Source: a virus
Strand: one strand, 5' to 3'
DNA: 41,921 bases
IMG/VR virus record: IMGVR_UViG_3300046722_000186
Span: 1 to 41,921 of that record
Of the stretch, positions 5,441-12,163 are shown piece by piece (positions within the stretch are counted from its first letter, which is position 1; each line of letters begins with the position of its first letter). The translations under genes were made by a program, and so were the position numbers. Under the pieces are notes generated by a model. That model was not told where the DNA came from. It did not search any database and was given only the letters and a program-made list of their open reading frames with translations.

Positions 5441-5655
5441 CCATGACCCCCGCGCCCACCTTCGAGCCCCTCTGGTGCGCCTGCAAAGCCTGCGGCCACT
5501 GGTGGGACGACTGGCAGCCCAACAACGTCCCCGTCGCCACCTGGATCGCTCACATCCGCACCCTCCAATGCCCCAACTGCGGCCAGGGCCGACGCAACGT
5601 CCTGCTCCGCACCAAGCCCCTCGCCGAAAAGCCCGATGCCGATCATGCCGCTTGA
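5425..5655 (+). CDS. Small zinc-ribbon protein
   Basis: A 76-residue protein with two CxxC knuckles: CACKACGHWWDDW near residues 18-30 and CPNCGQGRRN near residues 49-58, spaced as in a zinc ribbon. Such proteins often bind nucleic acid or polymerase. ATG 5425 overlaps the upstream stop by 11 bp; a second ATG at 5443 is possible. It is bracketed by identical 17-bp repeats and precedes the NusG-like gene, so a transcription accessory role is conceivable but unproven. Confidence 0.65.
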   Translation: MPLDATMTPAPTFEPLWCACKACGHWWDDWQPNNVPVATWIAHIRTLQCPNCGQGRRNVLLRTKPLAEKPDADHAA

Positions 5656-5660
5656 CGCCA
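5644..5660 (+). repeat. 17-bp direct repeat, copy 2
   Basis: Identical to 5424-5440, 220 bp downstream. It forms the junction between the zinc-ribbon gene stop (5653-5655) and the NusG-like gene start (5645). Confidence 0.85.
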
Positions 5661-6217
5661 ACCAGCCACAGTGCGTAGCTACACCAGAACCCGCAGTCGG
5701 CGACCTCGGGTGCGGTAGCCGTTGGGGCGTCGTTCACACCCACCCACAAGCCGAGAACTGGGCCCGCGACAACCTCCAGCGCCAAGGCTACCAAGTCTGG
5801 CTCCTCACCCGCTCAGTCCTGCGACGCGACCCAGCCACCCGCACGATGTCCAGGCTGGTCCACGTCCCGCTGTTCAGCAGCTACCTGTTCGTGGGCATAC
5901 AATCACCCTGGGCGCCCATCGCTCACACATTCGGGGTTAATCGCCTCATGATGGCAGGGCCAAACCCGTATCTACTGCCAGAGGGCGCTGTGAGCGCGCT
6001 ACGCGGCGTTCAGGAGCTGGCCGCTACCCAACAGTGGAAAGAGGCCCAATGGCACCTGGGCGACGCTGTGGCGCCTCGCGTGGGGCCTCTGGCAGGGCTG
6101 CCAGGGGTGGTGCTGGCAACCAACGGAGAAAATGCCACCGTCGGCATCCTGTTCCTCGGACAACTCCGCGAAGTCGTCTACCCATTCGACGCACTCGTCG
6201 AGCGTCAGGACTACTAG
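5645..6217 (+). CDS. NusG/RfaH-like transcription elongation factor
   Basis: A 190-residue protein. Residues 23-120 form an NGN domain (WGVVHTHPQAENWARDNLQR, then YQVWLLTRSVLRRD, HVPLFSSYLFVGI, and GVNRLMM). Residues 130-185 form a KOW domain (LGDAVAPRVGPLAGLPGVVL, then NATVGILFLGQLREVVYPFD). The NGN domain of this family binds the RNA polymerase clamp and suppresses pausing; RfaH-type paralogues act on specific operons. Located at the end of the early operon just before packaging and late genes, it could promote long late transcripts. ATG 5645 is chosen because it lies in the 17-bp coupling junction. Confidence 0.85.
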   Translation: MPLDANQPQCVATPEPAVGDLGCGSRWGVVHTHPQAENWARDNLQRQGYQVWLLTRSVLRRDPATRTMSRLVHVPLFSSYLFVGIQSPWAPIAHTFGVNRLMMAGPNPYLLPEGAVSALRGVQELAATQQWKEAQWHLGDAVAPRVGPLAGLPGVVLATNGENATVGILFLGQLREVVYPFDALVERQDY

Positions 6218-6219
6218 CC

Positions 6220-6501
6220 ATGCCAAAGCTGCATCAGAAACCTTACAGGCCACCGCCACCACCAAGACCAACCAACGAAATCGGCGCCAGGCTCTGGGAC
6301 ATCATCTACGCAGTCCCACCAAGACCAGCCAATGGTGGATCAGACGCCAGGATCTGGGATGTCCTTCACAAGTGGCCAAAGACCGATCACGAAATGGCAG
6401 CCTTTCATAACTACTGGCGTGTCGTCATGGAACACGAACGAAACAAACACAAGGAGTGGGAGGATGCTAGGCTTAGTGTGCACCTAAAGGACGGAGCATA
6501 G
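6220..6501 (+). CDS. Hypothetical protein with a duplicated N-terminal segment
   Basis: A 93-residue basic protein starting two bases after the NusG-like stop. It has an internal duplication: PPPPRPTNEIGARLWDIIYA is echoed by PPRPANGGSDARIWDVLHKW. The C-terminal part (HNYWRVVMEHERNKHKEWED) is a charged helix. It lies directly before the putative small terminase gene. I do not recognise the family. Confidence 0.6.
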   Translation: MPKLHQKPYRPPPPPRPTNEIGARLWDIIYAVPPRPANGGSDARIWDVLHKWPKTDHEMAAFHNYWRVVMEHERNKHKEWEDARLSVHLKDGA

Positions 6502-6505
6502 GTCG

Positions 6506-6874
6506 TTGTTAACACTTACCGAACCACGCAGATTTGGTAACCGAACCGGCGGCGGACGCAAACCAGGCAGCGCAAATAGCGTCAATGCCGACGTCCGCGG
6601 AATGGTCCTGCAAGCCCTACATCGCGTTGGTGGCGTGCGCTATCTGGCCGAGCAAGCCATCGCTAATCCAACCACATTCATGACGCTGCTAGCCAAGGTA
6701 ATGCCGACATCCATCGTGTCGCCGCCGGGCTCGCATCTGCACTTCCATCTCGAAGCAGCAATGCGCGTATCAGCAGAGCTGCAGGGCCAGGCCAAGCGCA
6801 TAGTTACGCTAGAGCCGCAGGCAGAAGACGCACCGCCAGCATCATTGCTCGATGCACCATTGCCCGAGGAATAG
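6506..6874 (+). CDS. terS: Putative terminase small subunit
   Basis: A 122-residue protein from TTG 6506 with GGAG about nine bases upstream. The N-terminal part (NRTGGGRKPGSANSVNADVR) and a following helix (GMVLQALHRVGGVRYLAEQA) match the pattern of small phage packaging proteins that recognise phage DNA ahead of the large terminase. No other candidate lies upstream of terL, which is separated from this gene by a 2.8-kb block of small genes and a 584-bp gap, an unusual distance. The identification rests on pattern and position. Confidence 0.5.
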   Translation: MLTLTEPRRFGNRTGGGRKPGSANSVNADVRGMVLQALHRVGGVRYLAEQAIANPTTFMTLLAKVMPTSIVSPPGSHLHFHLEAAMRVSAELQGQAKRIVTLEPQAEDAPPASLLDAPLPEE

Positions 6875-7458
6875 CGCGCTCTACGTATCTACGCGTGCAT
6901 GTGCTGACAGCGGTATATACATAGTGGCTGCAACCTACGCGTGCCACGAACAACGAGAGACTGTGGTGATGTGCGTTATCGTGTCCGCAAACCCATCTTA
7001 TCGGACGTAACTATACCGCAACTATAAGTAGTGCATGTTGCAGTGCAGCGTGTAGCTACAGAGCCACCACAGAGTAGCGAACCAACACAGCCAACATCGA
7101 TGCAGACCGGCCACGTGCACACAGCAGCACCAACGCCCTAGCCGTATCGCACCACCACCACGATCGAGGGGGTGTTGGTGCCCCCCCTTCACGCGACGTC
7201 GTCTGACACCCACGCCCACCCTCACACTCTCCCAAAATTTTTGGCACAAATCCCACTGTATCTACACCGGCATATACACATGACATGTGACACTCTATCG
7301 CTCTCGATATTCCCGCGGTGTTTGCGGTGCGGTGTGTTGCGTGGGGTGGTGCCTGAGGGTGCGTGTGCGTGTGGGTGTTGGTTGGTGATGGTGGATGGAG
7401 AGGCGCGGTCTGTGGGTGAGGCGACGCAGCCGTATATGCACCGTGATATACAGGTGAC
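6875..7458. other. 584-bp non-coding region between terS and the membrane genes
   Basis: No convincing gene on either strand. It holds CTACGCGTGC twice (6889-6898, 6935-6944), GTATATAC (6913-6920), and three of the genome's GTA(T/G)CTAC sites (6885, 7052, 7258). About 7060-7240 is C/A-rich on the plus strand and about 7320-7425 is G/T-rich, with runs such as GCGTGTGCGTGTGGGTG facing ACACCCACGCCCACC. It may contain a packaging (cos/pac) site, a late promoter, or a second replication element; the sequence alone does not decide. Confidence 0.6.
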
Positions 7459-7647
7459 ATGATGACGATTGGGTTTGTGTTTTGGCTGGTGATGCTCATC
7501 TGGATCATTTTTTGGGCGTTTGGGAACTTCACGCCGGCGGGTCAGCCGTATTGGAACCGTGGTGGGTGGCTGGTTGGGTTTGTGCTGTTCTTCCTGCTTG
7601 GCTGGGCGGTGTTTGGGTTCATGATCCAGGGGCCTGGTGTGCGGTGA
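7459..7647 (+). CDS. Two-span membrane protein, holin candidate
   Basis: A 62-residue protein with two hydrophobic segments (IGFVFWLVMLIWIIFWAF, residues 3-21, and WLVGFVLFFLLGWAVFGFMI, residues 37-57) joined by a short loop containing NRGG. Size and topology fit class II holins, but there is no adjacent endolysin to support it. ATG 7459 follows CAGGTGAC; ATG 7462 is equally possible. Its stop overlaps the next GTG. Confidence 0.6.
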   Translation: MMTIGFVFWLVMLIWIIFWAFGNFTPAGQPYWNRGGWLVGFVLFFLLGWAVFGFMIQGPGVR

Positions 7648-7766
7648 ACCTGCTCGTCGTCATCCTGCTGGTGCTGCTGCTGTTTGGTGGCCTTGGGGCC
7701 CGCGCAGCCGAAGTAAGCGACGCCAGACGGACAAATTCCGCTCACTTTATAACCAACAGGGGCTAG
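7644..7766 (+). CDS. Small single-span membrane protein (40 aa)
   Basis: GTG 7644 overlaps the previous stop as GTGA. The 40-residue product starts with a hydrophobic helix (LLVVILLVLLLFGGLG), resembling the first half of DUF3309-type proteins, then a short polar tail. It belongs to a cluster of four consecutive tiny genes and may take part in lysis. Confidence 0.5.
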   Translation: MNLLVVILLVLLLFGGLGARAAEVSDARRTNSAHFITNRG

Positions 7767-7771
7767 ACGTC

Positions 7772-7840
7772 ATGAAACGAGCGGTGCTTGGCGTCGGGTT
7801 GCTGGGGCTGGGGTTGGTGCGGCCGCGGCGGGTGTCATGA
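7772..7840 (+). CDS. Tiny hydrophobic ORF (22 aa)
   Basis: ATG 7772 opens 22 codons (KRAVLGVGLLGLGLVRPRRV) with basic ends and a Gly/Leu core. Its TGA overlaps ATG 7837. It may be a signal-like or coupling peptide; no ribosome binding site is obvious. Confidence 0.35.
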   Translation: MKRAVLGVGLLGLGLVRPRRVS

Positions 7841-8073
7841 GCACTACGATCGAGGCCATCAAGGATCTTCGTGGCGCCATCAAGGAGACCGCTGCGGAGG
7901 TGCTGGCGGCGAAGTATGGCTTCCCCGGTGATACTATACCCGACGAGGCTGCCGACAATTTCATGCTGGCCTACCGGCCCCTCGAGGATGCCAGCATGCG
8001 TCTGGGCAAGGCGATCCAGGCGCTTGATGGGGGCGTCAGCGTCTACGACAAGCGCACTACTGTTGGAGCGTGA
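7837..8073 (+). CDS. Hypothetical acidic protein
   Basis: A 78-residue, mostly helical acidic protein (TIEAIKDLRGAIKETAAEVL at the start). ATG 7837 overlaps the previous stop (ATGA) and its own stop overlaps the next ATG. I do not recognise the family; it is translated as part of the coupled 7459-8494 cluster. Confidence 0.6.
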   Translation: MSTTIEAIKDLRGAIKETAAEVLAAKYGFPGDTIPDEAADNFMLAYRPLEDASMRLGKAIQALDGGVSVYDKRTTVGA

Positions 8074-8267
8074 TGAGCGAGGAAAAGACGACCAGGCTGT
8101 GGCTATGGAAGAACGGCGACCATTATCTCGCATTTGACAATCCGTGTCCGTGCTACCCGGACGGCGGCGATCCTCTGGTGCTGGGAGAGCCAGTCGGTGT
8201 CGCCCTCCTGACCCCATCGACGCCTGGATGGCAGAAATGGGATGACCAGGGGCGTTACGTGGCCTGA
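8073..8267 (+). CDS. Hypothetical protein
   Basis: A 64-residue protein starting at ATG 8073, overlapping the upstream TGA by one base. It contains LWLWKNGDHYLAFDNPCPCY and ends QKWDDQGRYVA. The stop overlaps ATG 8267. No family recognised. Confidence 0.6.
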   Translation: MSEEKTTRLWLWKNGDHYLAFDNPCPCYPDGGDPLVLGEPVGVALLTPSTPGWQKWDDQGRYVA

Positions 8268-8494
8268 TGGCCGAGGCGCCGCCCAACGGCAATGGTGGTG
8301 GCCACACCACGGTGGTGCAGGCGGCGATCAAGCTGGGGGGGCAGGCTGCGCACACGTTGGGTCCGCAGTTTCTGGCGCTGATCATCGTGAACGGCTTGGC
8401 GTTGGGTTTCCTGTTCTGGTTTGTCGATGCGCGGGCTCGGCACACTGCGGAGGTGCTTAATCAGTTGCTGTCGGCGTGTCTGACGAGGCAATAG
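8267..8494 (+). CDS. Single-span membrane protein
   Basis: A 75-residue protein with a Gly/His-rich N-terminus and one membrane segment (FLALIIVNGLALGFLFWFV, about residues 35-53) followed by a basic, cytosol-like tail. In phages, such proteins next to a two-span holin candidate can be antiholins or spanin parts, but no lipobox or second spanin is visible. Its 3' end overlaps the convergent gene at 8457-8663. Confidence 0.55.
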   Translation: MAEAPPNGNGGGHTTVVQAAIKLGGQAAHTLGPQFLALIIVNGLALGFLFWFVDARARHTAEVLNQLLSACLTRQ

Positions 8495-8663
8495 CCGCTT
8501 CCTGCTCGCGGTGTACCTCATCGAGCAATTCTGCCAGCGTCGGGATTACCTTTGGCGGGCAGGAGGAGCGGACCGGGAGATGGATCGCGGTGAGCCTGCA
8601 CCGCTGGCACTGATATCCTCGCTCGCCGTTCGGGGCTGTAATCGCCAGCCAGTCGTGGGCCGT
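8457..8663 (-). CDS. Small Cys-rich protein, apparent ACG start
   Basis: On the minus strand an open frame follows a TGA (8679-8681). It has a perfect AGGAGG (rc of 8667-8672), and the first codon at plausible spacing is ACG (8663-8661). There is no ATG, GTG or TTG before the conserved-looking part AHDWLAITAPNGERGYQCQR. The CxxC...SSCPP cysteines and a charged C-terminal helix (TLAELLDEVHREQEAAIASS) look like a genuine small zinc protein. Either it uses a non-canonical start, or the start was lost by a T-to-C change and the gene is inactive. Confidence 0.5.
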   Translation of the reverse strand, partial: TAHDWLAITAPNGERGYQCQRCRLTAIHLPVRSSCPPKVIPTLAELLDEVHREQEAAIASSDTPTATD

Positions 8664-8714
8664 ACCGCCTCCTACTCTTCAAAATGCCCATTTCCGATAG
8701 CTACCCCCAGTCAG

Positions 8715-8733
8715 GTGCCAGTTGCCACAATTG
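8715..8733 (+). repeat. 19-bp direct repeat, copy 1, before the zinc-knuckle gene
   Basis: GTGCCAGTTGCCACAATTG here matches 8943-8961 at 17 of 19 positions. The pair brackets the zinc-knuckle gene just as the 17-bp repeat brackets the zinc-ribbon gene at 5425-5655. Confidence 0.8.
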
Positions 8734-8742
8734 AAGACGACG

Positions 8743-8940
8743 ATGACACCTAATTGGTGCTCTTATTGCGGCTCGAAAGACCATCCGACGAGCCACTGCC
8801 CGAAGACCTGTGGCGGCTCATCTAACCGGCAGCATCTGCGGTGCTCGTACTGTGGCGCTAGGGACCATAACTACGAAGCGTGCACGAAGCACTTCGGCAG
8901 TGGGAAGTTGCCCGGCGCCGTGCGACTGACAGACAGGTAG
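8743..8940 (+). CDS. Protein with two CCHC zinc knuckles
   Basis: A 65-residue protein consisting mainly of two copies of CX2CX4HX4C: CSYCGSKDHPTSHC and CSYCGARDHNYEAC, joined by a Ser/Asn-rich linker. This spacing is that of retroviral nucleocapsid and CNBP-type zinc knuckles, which bind single-stranded RNA or DNA; it is uncommon in phages. ATG 8743 is the most likely start, though TTG 8722 in the repeat is possible. It is flanked by 19-bp direct repeats and lies next to the tRNA gene. A nucleic-acid binding role is inferred from the fold. Confidence 0.65.
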   Translation: MTPNWCSYCGSKDHPTSHCPKTCGGSSNRQHLRCSYCGARDHNYEACTKHFGSGKLPGAVRLTDR

Positions 8941-8942
8941 TA

Positions 8943-8961
8943 GCGCCAGTTACCACAATTG
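8943..8961 (+). repeat. 19-bp direct repeat, copy 2, after the zinc-knuckle gene
   Basis: GCGCCAGTTACCACAATTG, 17 of 19 identical to 8715-8733. It ends six bases before the 3' end of the tRNA gene. Confidence 0.8.
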
Positions 8962-8967
8962 GGGCGG

Positions 8968-9041
<74 letters not shown>

Positions 9042-9069
9042 GGCCACACCTACCGCATGGAGAGCCGCG

Positions 9070-9369
9070 ATGCCAGCAACCATGAAGCACGTCATATCCG
9101 TTCCCTGGACGGACGAGGAGCGCACCACGCTGCGCCGGATGTGGGAGAACGGCATGGGCTGCACGCTCCTCGGGCGCATGCTGGGGCGGTCGAAGTACTC
9201 CGTGCGGTCCGAGATCGAGACGCTGAAGCTGGGGCCGCGTGGCGGCCTCCAGGGGCTGCCAGAGGCGCCTCCTGGCCGGGTGGTGCTGGCACGCGCACAG
9301 CCGAAGCCACTGCCGCCAGGCGCCCGCACGCTGCCGCCGCTGCCGAGTGAGATGAACGTACACGAATGA
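9070..9369 (+). CDS. GcrA/Myb-like helix-turn-helix protein
   Basis: A 99-residue protein. Residues 10-52 (VPWTDEERTTLRRMWENGMG, then LLGRMLGRSKYSVRSEIETL) match the N-terminal SANT/Myb-like helix-turn-helix of GcrA-type and related phage regulators. The C-terminal half is Pro-rich and probably disordered. GcrA is an alphaproteobacterial cell-cycle regulator, so this supports that host class. ATG 9070 follows GGAGAGCCGCG. It lies just upstream of the terminase genes and could regulate them, or act as a packaging-site binder. Confidence 0.68.
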   Translation: MPATMKHVISVPWTDEERTTLRRMWENGMGCTLLGRMLGRSKYSVRSEIETLKLGPRGGLQGLPEAPPGRVVLARAQPKPLPPGARTLPPLPSEMNVHE

Positions 9370-9662
9370 ACGATAGCGGCGAACTGGAGAAGCTTCCGAT
9401 ATCGGCCAGGCAGATGTCGCTCGATCTGCACCTGTTGGTGCGTTCTGTGGAAGGCGGCGGGCCGCTTGATCTCAATGTCTATGTGCTGGACATCGCTGCT
9501 GACCGTGAGGCGCATGTGTGGCCGATCACGGTATGCATCCAACCTTCTGGCGGCCCGACCAAAGAGACCGCTTTTGACCTGACGCCGCTGGGCGCAGCGA
9601 CATTGCGGGACTTTCTTGATTTTCTGGTCCGCACCAAACCCTGGCTGCCGGAATTGCCATGA
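9366..9662 (+). CDS. Hypothetical protein upstream of terL
   Basis: A 98-residue protein in ATGA overlap with both neighbours. The segment PLDLNVYVLDIAADREAHVW has a beta-strand pattern, followed by a C-terminal helix (AATLRDFLDFLVRTKPWLPE). No recognised family. Position alone would allow a terminase accessory role. Confidence 0.6.
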   Translation: MNDSGELEKLPISARQMSLDLHLLVRSVEGGGPLDLNVYVLDIAADREAHVWPITVCIQPSGGPTKETAFDLTPLGAATLRDFLDFLVRTKPWLPELP

Positions 9663-11131
9663 GCGACACCGCCGCCACGAATGACTATGCGGAACGGATG
9701 CCACCGACCTGGGCAGAGGCGATTGCCAGAAGCCCGAACCCGTATGACGTCAGCCTGGCGCGGTATGCCAGGGCGCCGATCGCGTTTGTTCGTGAAGTTC
9801 TCAACGCGGAACCCGACGACTGGCAGTTAAAGGCGCTGCGGGCGCTGGCACGCGGCCACACCCGGATAGCGATCCGGAGTTGCCATGGGCCGGGCAAGAC
9901 GGCGCTGGCGGCGTGGGTGATCGTGTGGTTCAGCAATACGCGCGCGCCGTTCAAGCTGGCCTGCACTGCGCCCAGCAGTCCCCAACTTTTTGATGCGCTC
10001 TATCCCGAGATCATCAAATGGCTGGATCGGCTGCCGGGTGCCTGGCGGGATCTGTGGACGGTCACCAGCGATCATATAACGCTGAAGAGCAACCCGGAGT
10101 GCTTTATTACCGCGAGGACCAGCAGGCCCGAGACGCCCGAGGCGCTGGCGGGGCTGCACTCGGACAACATCATGCTGGTGGTGGACGAGGCGTCAGGTGT
10201 GCCGGAACAGGTGTTCGAGGCGGCATCAGGATCTATGTCCTCGTCAGGAGCAATAACTCTACTCATTGGGAATCCGACACGATCTAGTGGGTTCTTCTGG
10301 AAAGCCTTCATGCTGGAAAGGGATAGATGGTTCTGTCTCAAGGTTGGATATACTGACAGCCCAAGGGTGACGCAGGACTTTGCTGAGGAGATTGCCGGGC
10401 GGTATGGCGCCGACAGCAATGCGTATCGGGTGCGGGTGCTGGGGGAGTTTCCGCTGGCTGATGCGGATACGCTGATCCCGGCGGAGCTGGTTGACAGCGC
10501 GATGCTGCGGGATGTCGCCATTGACCACTCCGAGCCGGAGTTGTGGGGCTGTGACGTGGCCCGGTTCGGCACGGATGCGTCTGTCCTCATTAAGCGCCGG
10601 GGCAACGTGGTGACCGAGATGCCGCGGTCGTTTCATCAGCTGGATACCATGATGCTGGCGGGGGCGATCAAGGCGGAATGGGACGCGCAGATCCAGAAGC
10701 CGGCGCTGATTTGTATCGACGTCATAGGGATTGGTGCGGGGGTGGTGGATCGGCTCAATGAGCAGGGGCTGCCCATTCTGGGGGTGAATGTCAGTGAGAG
10801 CCCGAGTACGACCGGGCGGTATAGTCGGCTGCGAGATGAGCTGTGGGTGCGCGCCAAGGAGTGGCTGTCCACGCGCGCTGTGCGGCTGCCCAGGCATGAG
10901 CGGCTGCGGGATGACCTGGTGGCGCCGCGGTATAGCTTCCTGAGCGATGGGCGGCTGAAGGTCGAGGACAAGAACGCGATGCGGGCCAGGGGGCTGCCGA
11001 GCTGCGACTACGCGGATGCGTTGAATTTGACGTTCTGCCAGCATGGGCTGGGGGTGGGCTCGGGCATGAGCGGCGGGATCTACGACAAGGTCGGGCTGCG
11101 CATGGATTTAGGCGCAGAGGTGGAGGTATGA
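9659..11131 (+). CDS. terL: Terminase large subunit
   Basis: A 490-residue DNA-packaging motor. The ATPase part shows Walker A CHGPGKTALAAW (about residues 75-86), Walker B IMLVVDEAS (about 170-178) and a coupling motif GNPTRSSGFFWKAF. The RNase H-like nuclease part has GCDVARFGTDAS (near 296) and ICIDVIGIGAGVVDRL (near 352), each with an acidic metal ligand. It translocates DNA into the prohead and cuts it. ATG 9659 overlaps the upstream stop. A stretch of about 140 bp near 10231-10370 uses unusual codons (ATA, AGA, TCT, ACT) compared with the rest. Confidence 0.93.
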   Translation: MSDTAATNDYAERMPPTWAEAIARSPNPYDVSLARYARAPIAFVREVLNAEPDDWQLKALRALARGHTRIAIRSCHGPGKTALAAWVIVWFSNTRAPFKLACTAPSSPQLFDALYPEIIKWLDRLPGAWRDLWTVTSDHITLKSNPECFITARTSRPETPEALAGLHSDNIMLVVDEASGVPEQVFEAASGSMSSSGAITLLIGNPTRSSGFFWKAFMLERDRWFCLKVGYTDSPRVTQDFAEEIAGRYGADSNAYRVRVLGEFPLADADTLIPAELVDSAMLRDVAIDHSEPELWGCDVARFGTDASVLIKRRGNVVTEMPRSFHQLDTMMLAGAIKAEWDAQIQKPALICIDVIGIGAGVVDRLNEQGLPILGVNVSESPSTTGRYSRLRDELWVRAKEWLSTRAVRLPRHERLRDDLVAPRYSFLSDGRLKVEDKNAMRARGLPSCDYADALNLTFCQHGLGVGSGMSGGIYDKVGLRMDLGAEVEV

Positions 11132-11457
11132 GGCGTTATCCTCTGAAGGTGGTGGTGGCGGCTGAGCGGGCGCAGGACGAGCTGCGTGCCTCGCATTTCG
11201 CAGAGCGTGAGCGGACATACGCAGAATATCCGATGCATATCGCGGCGCTCATTGAACGTGATCCGCAACGATTGGCGGAGGAGGCGGCAGCGCGAGTGGC
11301 ATGGCAGGCACGGCGGAAGCGGTGGCGTGCGGAGGATCGCCAACGAGCGCGCGATGAGAAGCACGAGGCGAAAGCTGCTGCCGTCGCCTGCCTGATTGAG
11401 GCATTCATCGAACTGCGGCCTTACGTCGGGACAGAGGGCGCTGAGGTGGAGGCATGA
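11128..11457 (+). CDS. Hypothetical helical protein
   Basis: A 109-residue protein, strongly helical and rich in Ala, Arg and Glu (RLAEEAAARVAWQARRKRWR), likely a coiled coil. It overlaps terL and the next gene by ATGA. No family recognised; position between terminase and portal could mean a head-assembly accessory. Confidence 0.6.
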   Translation: MRRYPLKVVVAAERAQDELRASHFAERERTYAEYPMHIAALIERDPQRLAEEAAARVAWQARRKRWRAEDRQRARDEKHEAKAAAVACLIEAFIELRPYVGTEGAEVEA

Positions 11458-11678
11458 GGCGTGATCCTGAGAGGCCGTTGACCACGACGCAGGCGCTCAT
11501 CCTCATACTTCGGCGTCGTGGCCTGACGATCCAGGAGGTTACAGCAATGCTGAGATGGCGCGATCCGTCACGCATCCAGCAACTTGAGAGCAAGGCTATG
11601 CGAGAGTTGCCGCAGGATCATGCGTTGGGCTTGGCGCGACAGATCCTTTATCAGCGTATTAAGAGGATAGCGGTATGA
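11454..11678 (+). CDS. Helix-turn-helix protein, sigma-factor region 4-like
   Basis: A 74-residue basic protein. Residues 10-55 (TTQALILILRRRGLTIQEVT, then MLRWRDPSRIQQLESKAMRE) resemble the helix-turn-helix of region 4 of sigma factors or a small terminase-like binder. It lies in a chain of ATGA-overlapping genes between terL and the portal. It may be a late regulator or DNA-binding packaging factor; evidence is limited to the fold pattern. Confidence 0.55.
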   Translation: MRRDPERPLTTTQALILILRRRGLTIQEVTAMLRWRDPSRIQQLESKAMRELPQDHALGLARQILYQRIKRIAV

Positions 11679-12163
11679 GCGGACTGCTTGGTCCTATGGT
11701 CGCCCCCGGCATTACGCCGGATAGCGGGCAGGGGCAGCTGGCGACAGCGATCAGCAGCTTCTTCGGTGGCGGGACACCCCAGTTCCAGACGCCCACGCCG
11801 CAGGCCCCGGCCCCAGCACCAGATCCGACGTACGACAAATGGGGCCATGTGGTCAGCGGTAGCCCCCAAGGGCAGATGCCGCAGGCACAGGGGCCCACCG
11901 TCCCATCGCTGAACGTGGGGCCAGGATTGGCACAGGCTCCGCAAGGGACCGGTGCCTCGGGCTACGATATGTGGGGCAGGCAGGCGCCACCCCCGCCGCA
12001 GGCCGCAGCAGGCGCGCCACAACTACCTGGATTGGCCGACATCATGAAGCTGATCCAGGACTATCAGGCCCGGCAGGCGCTGCTGAACGCCAATAACCCG
12101 CAGGGGCTGCTGGGGGGTGACCACAGCGAGGGCGGCGGCGGTGGCGCAGAGGGGACCATGTAG
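11675..12163 (+). CDS. Pro/Gly/Gln-rich hypothetical virion protein
   Basis: A 162-residue low-complexity protein with two similar segments (DPTYDKWGHVVSGSPQGQMP and GASGYDMWGRQAPPPPQAAA) and a C-terminal helix (LADIMKLIQDYQARQALLNA). It ends one base inside the portal start. Composition suggests a disordered head or connector accessory protein. Confidence 0.58.
   Translation: MSGLLGPMVAPGITPDSGQGQLATAISSFFGGGTPQFQTPTPQAPAPAPDPTYDKWGHVVSGSPQGQMPQAQGPTVPSLNVGPGLAQAPQGTGASGYDMWGRQAPPPPQAAAGAPQLPGLADIMKLIQDYQARQALLNANNPQGLLGGDHSEGGGGGAEGTM

Noticed and set aside
7056-7532. Minus-strand frame over the terS gap with Thr/His/Pro repeats
   Set aside because: Composition comes from the C/A- and G/T-rich DNA tracts; no start signal and overlap with the two-span membrane gene.
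8299-8313. Further repressor operator (CACCACGGTGGTG)
   Set aside because: The outer bases of both half-sites differ from TCACCA/TGGTGA, and it lies inside a coding region without a promoter.
7459-8494. Complete holin-endolysin-spanin cassette
   Set aside because: Membrane proteins are present, but no lysin domain, lipobox or overlapping spanin pair could be found.
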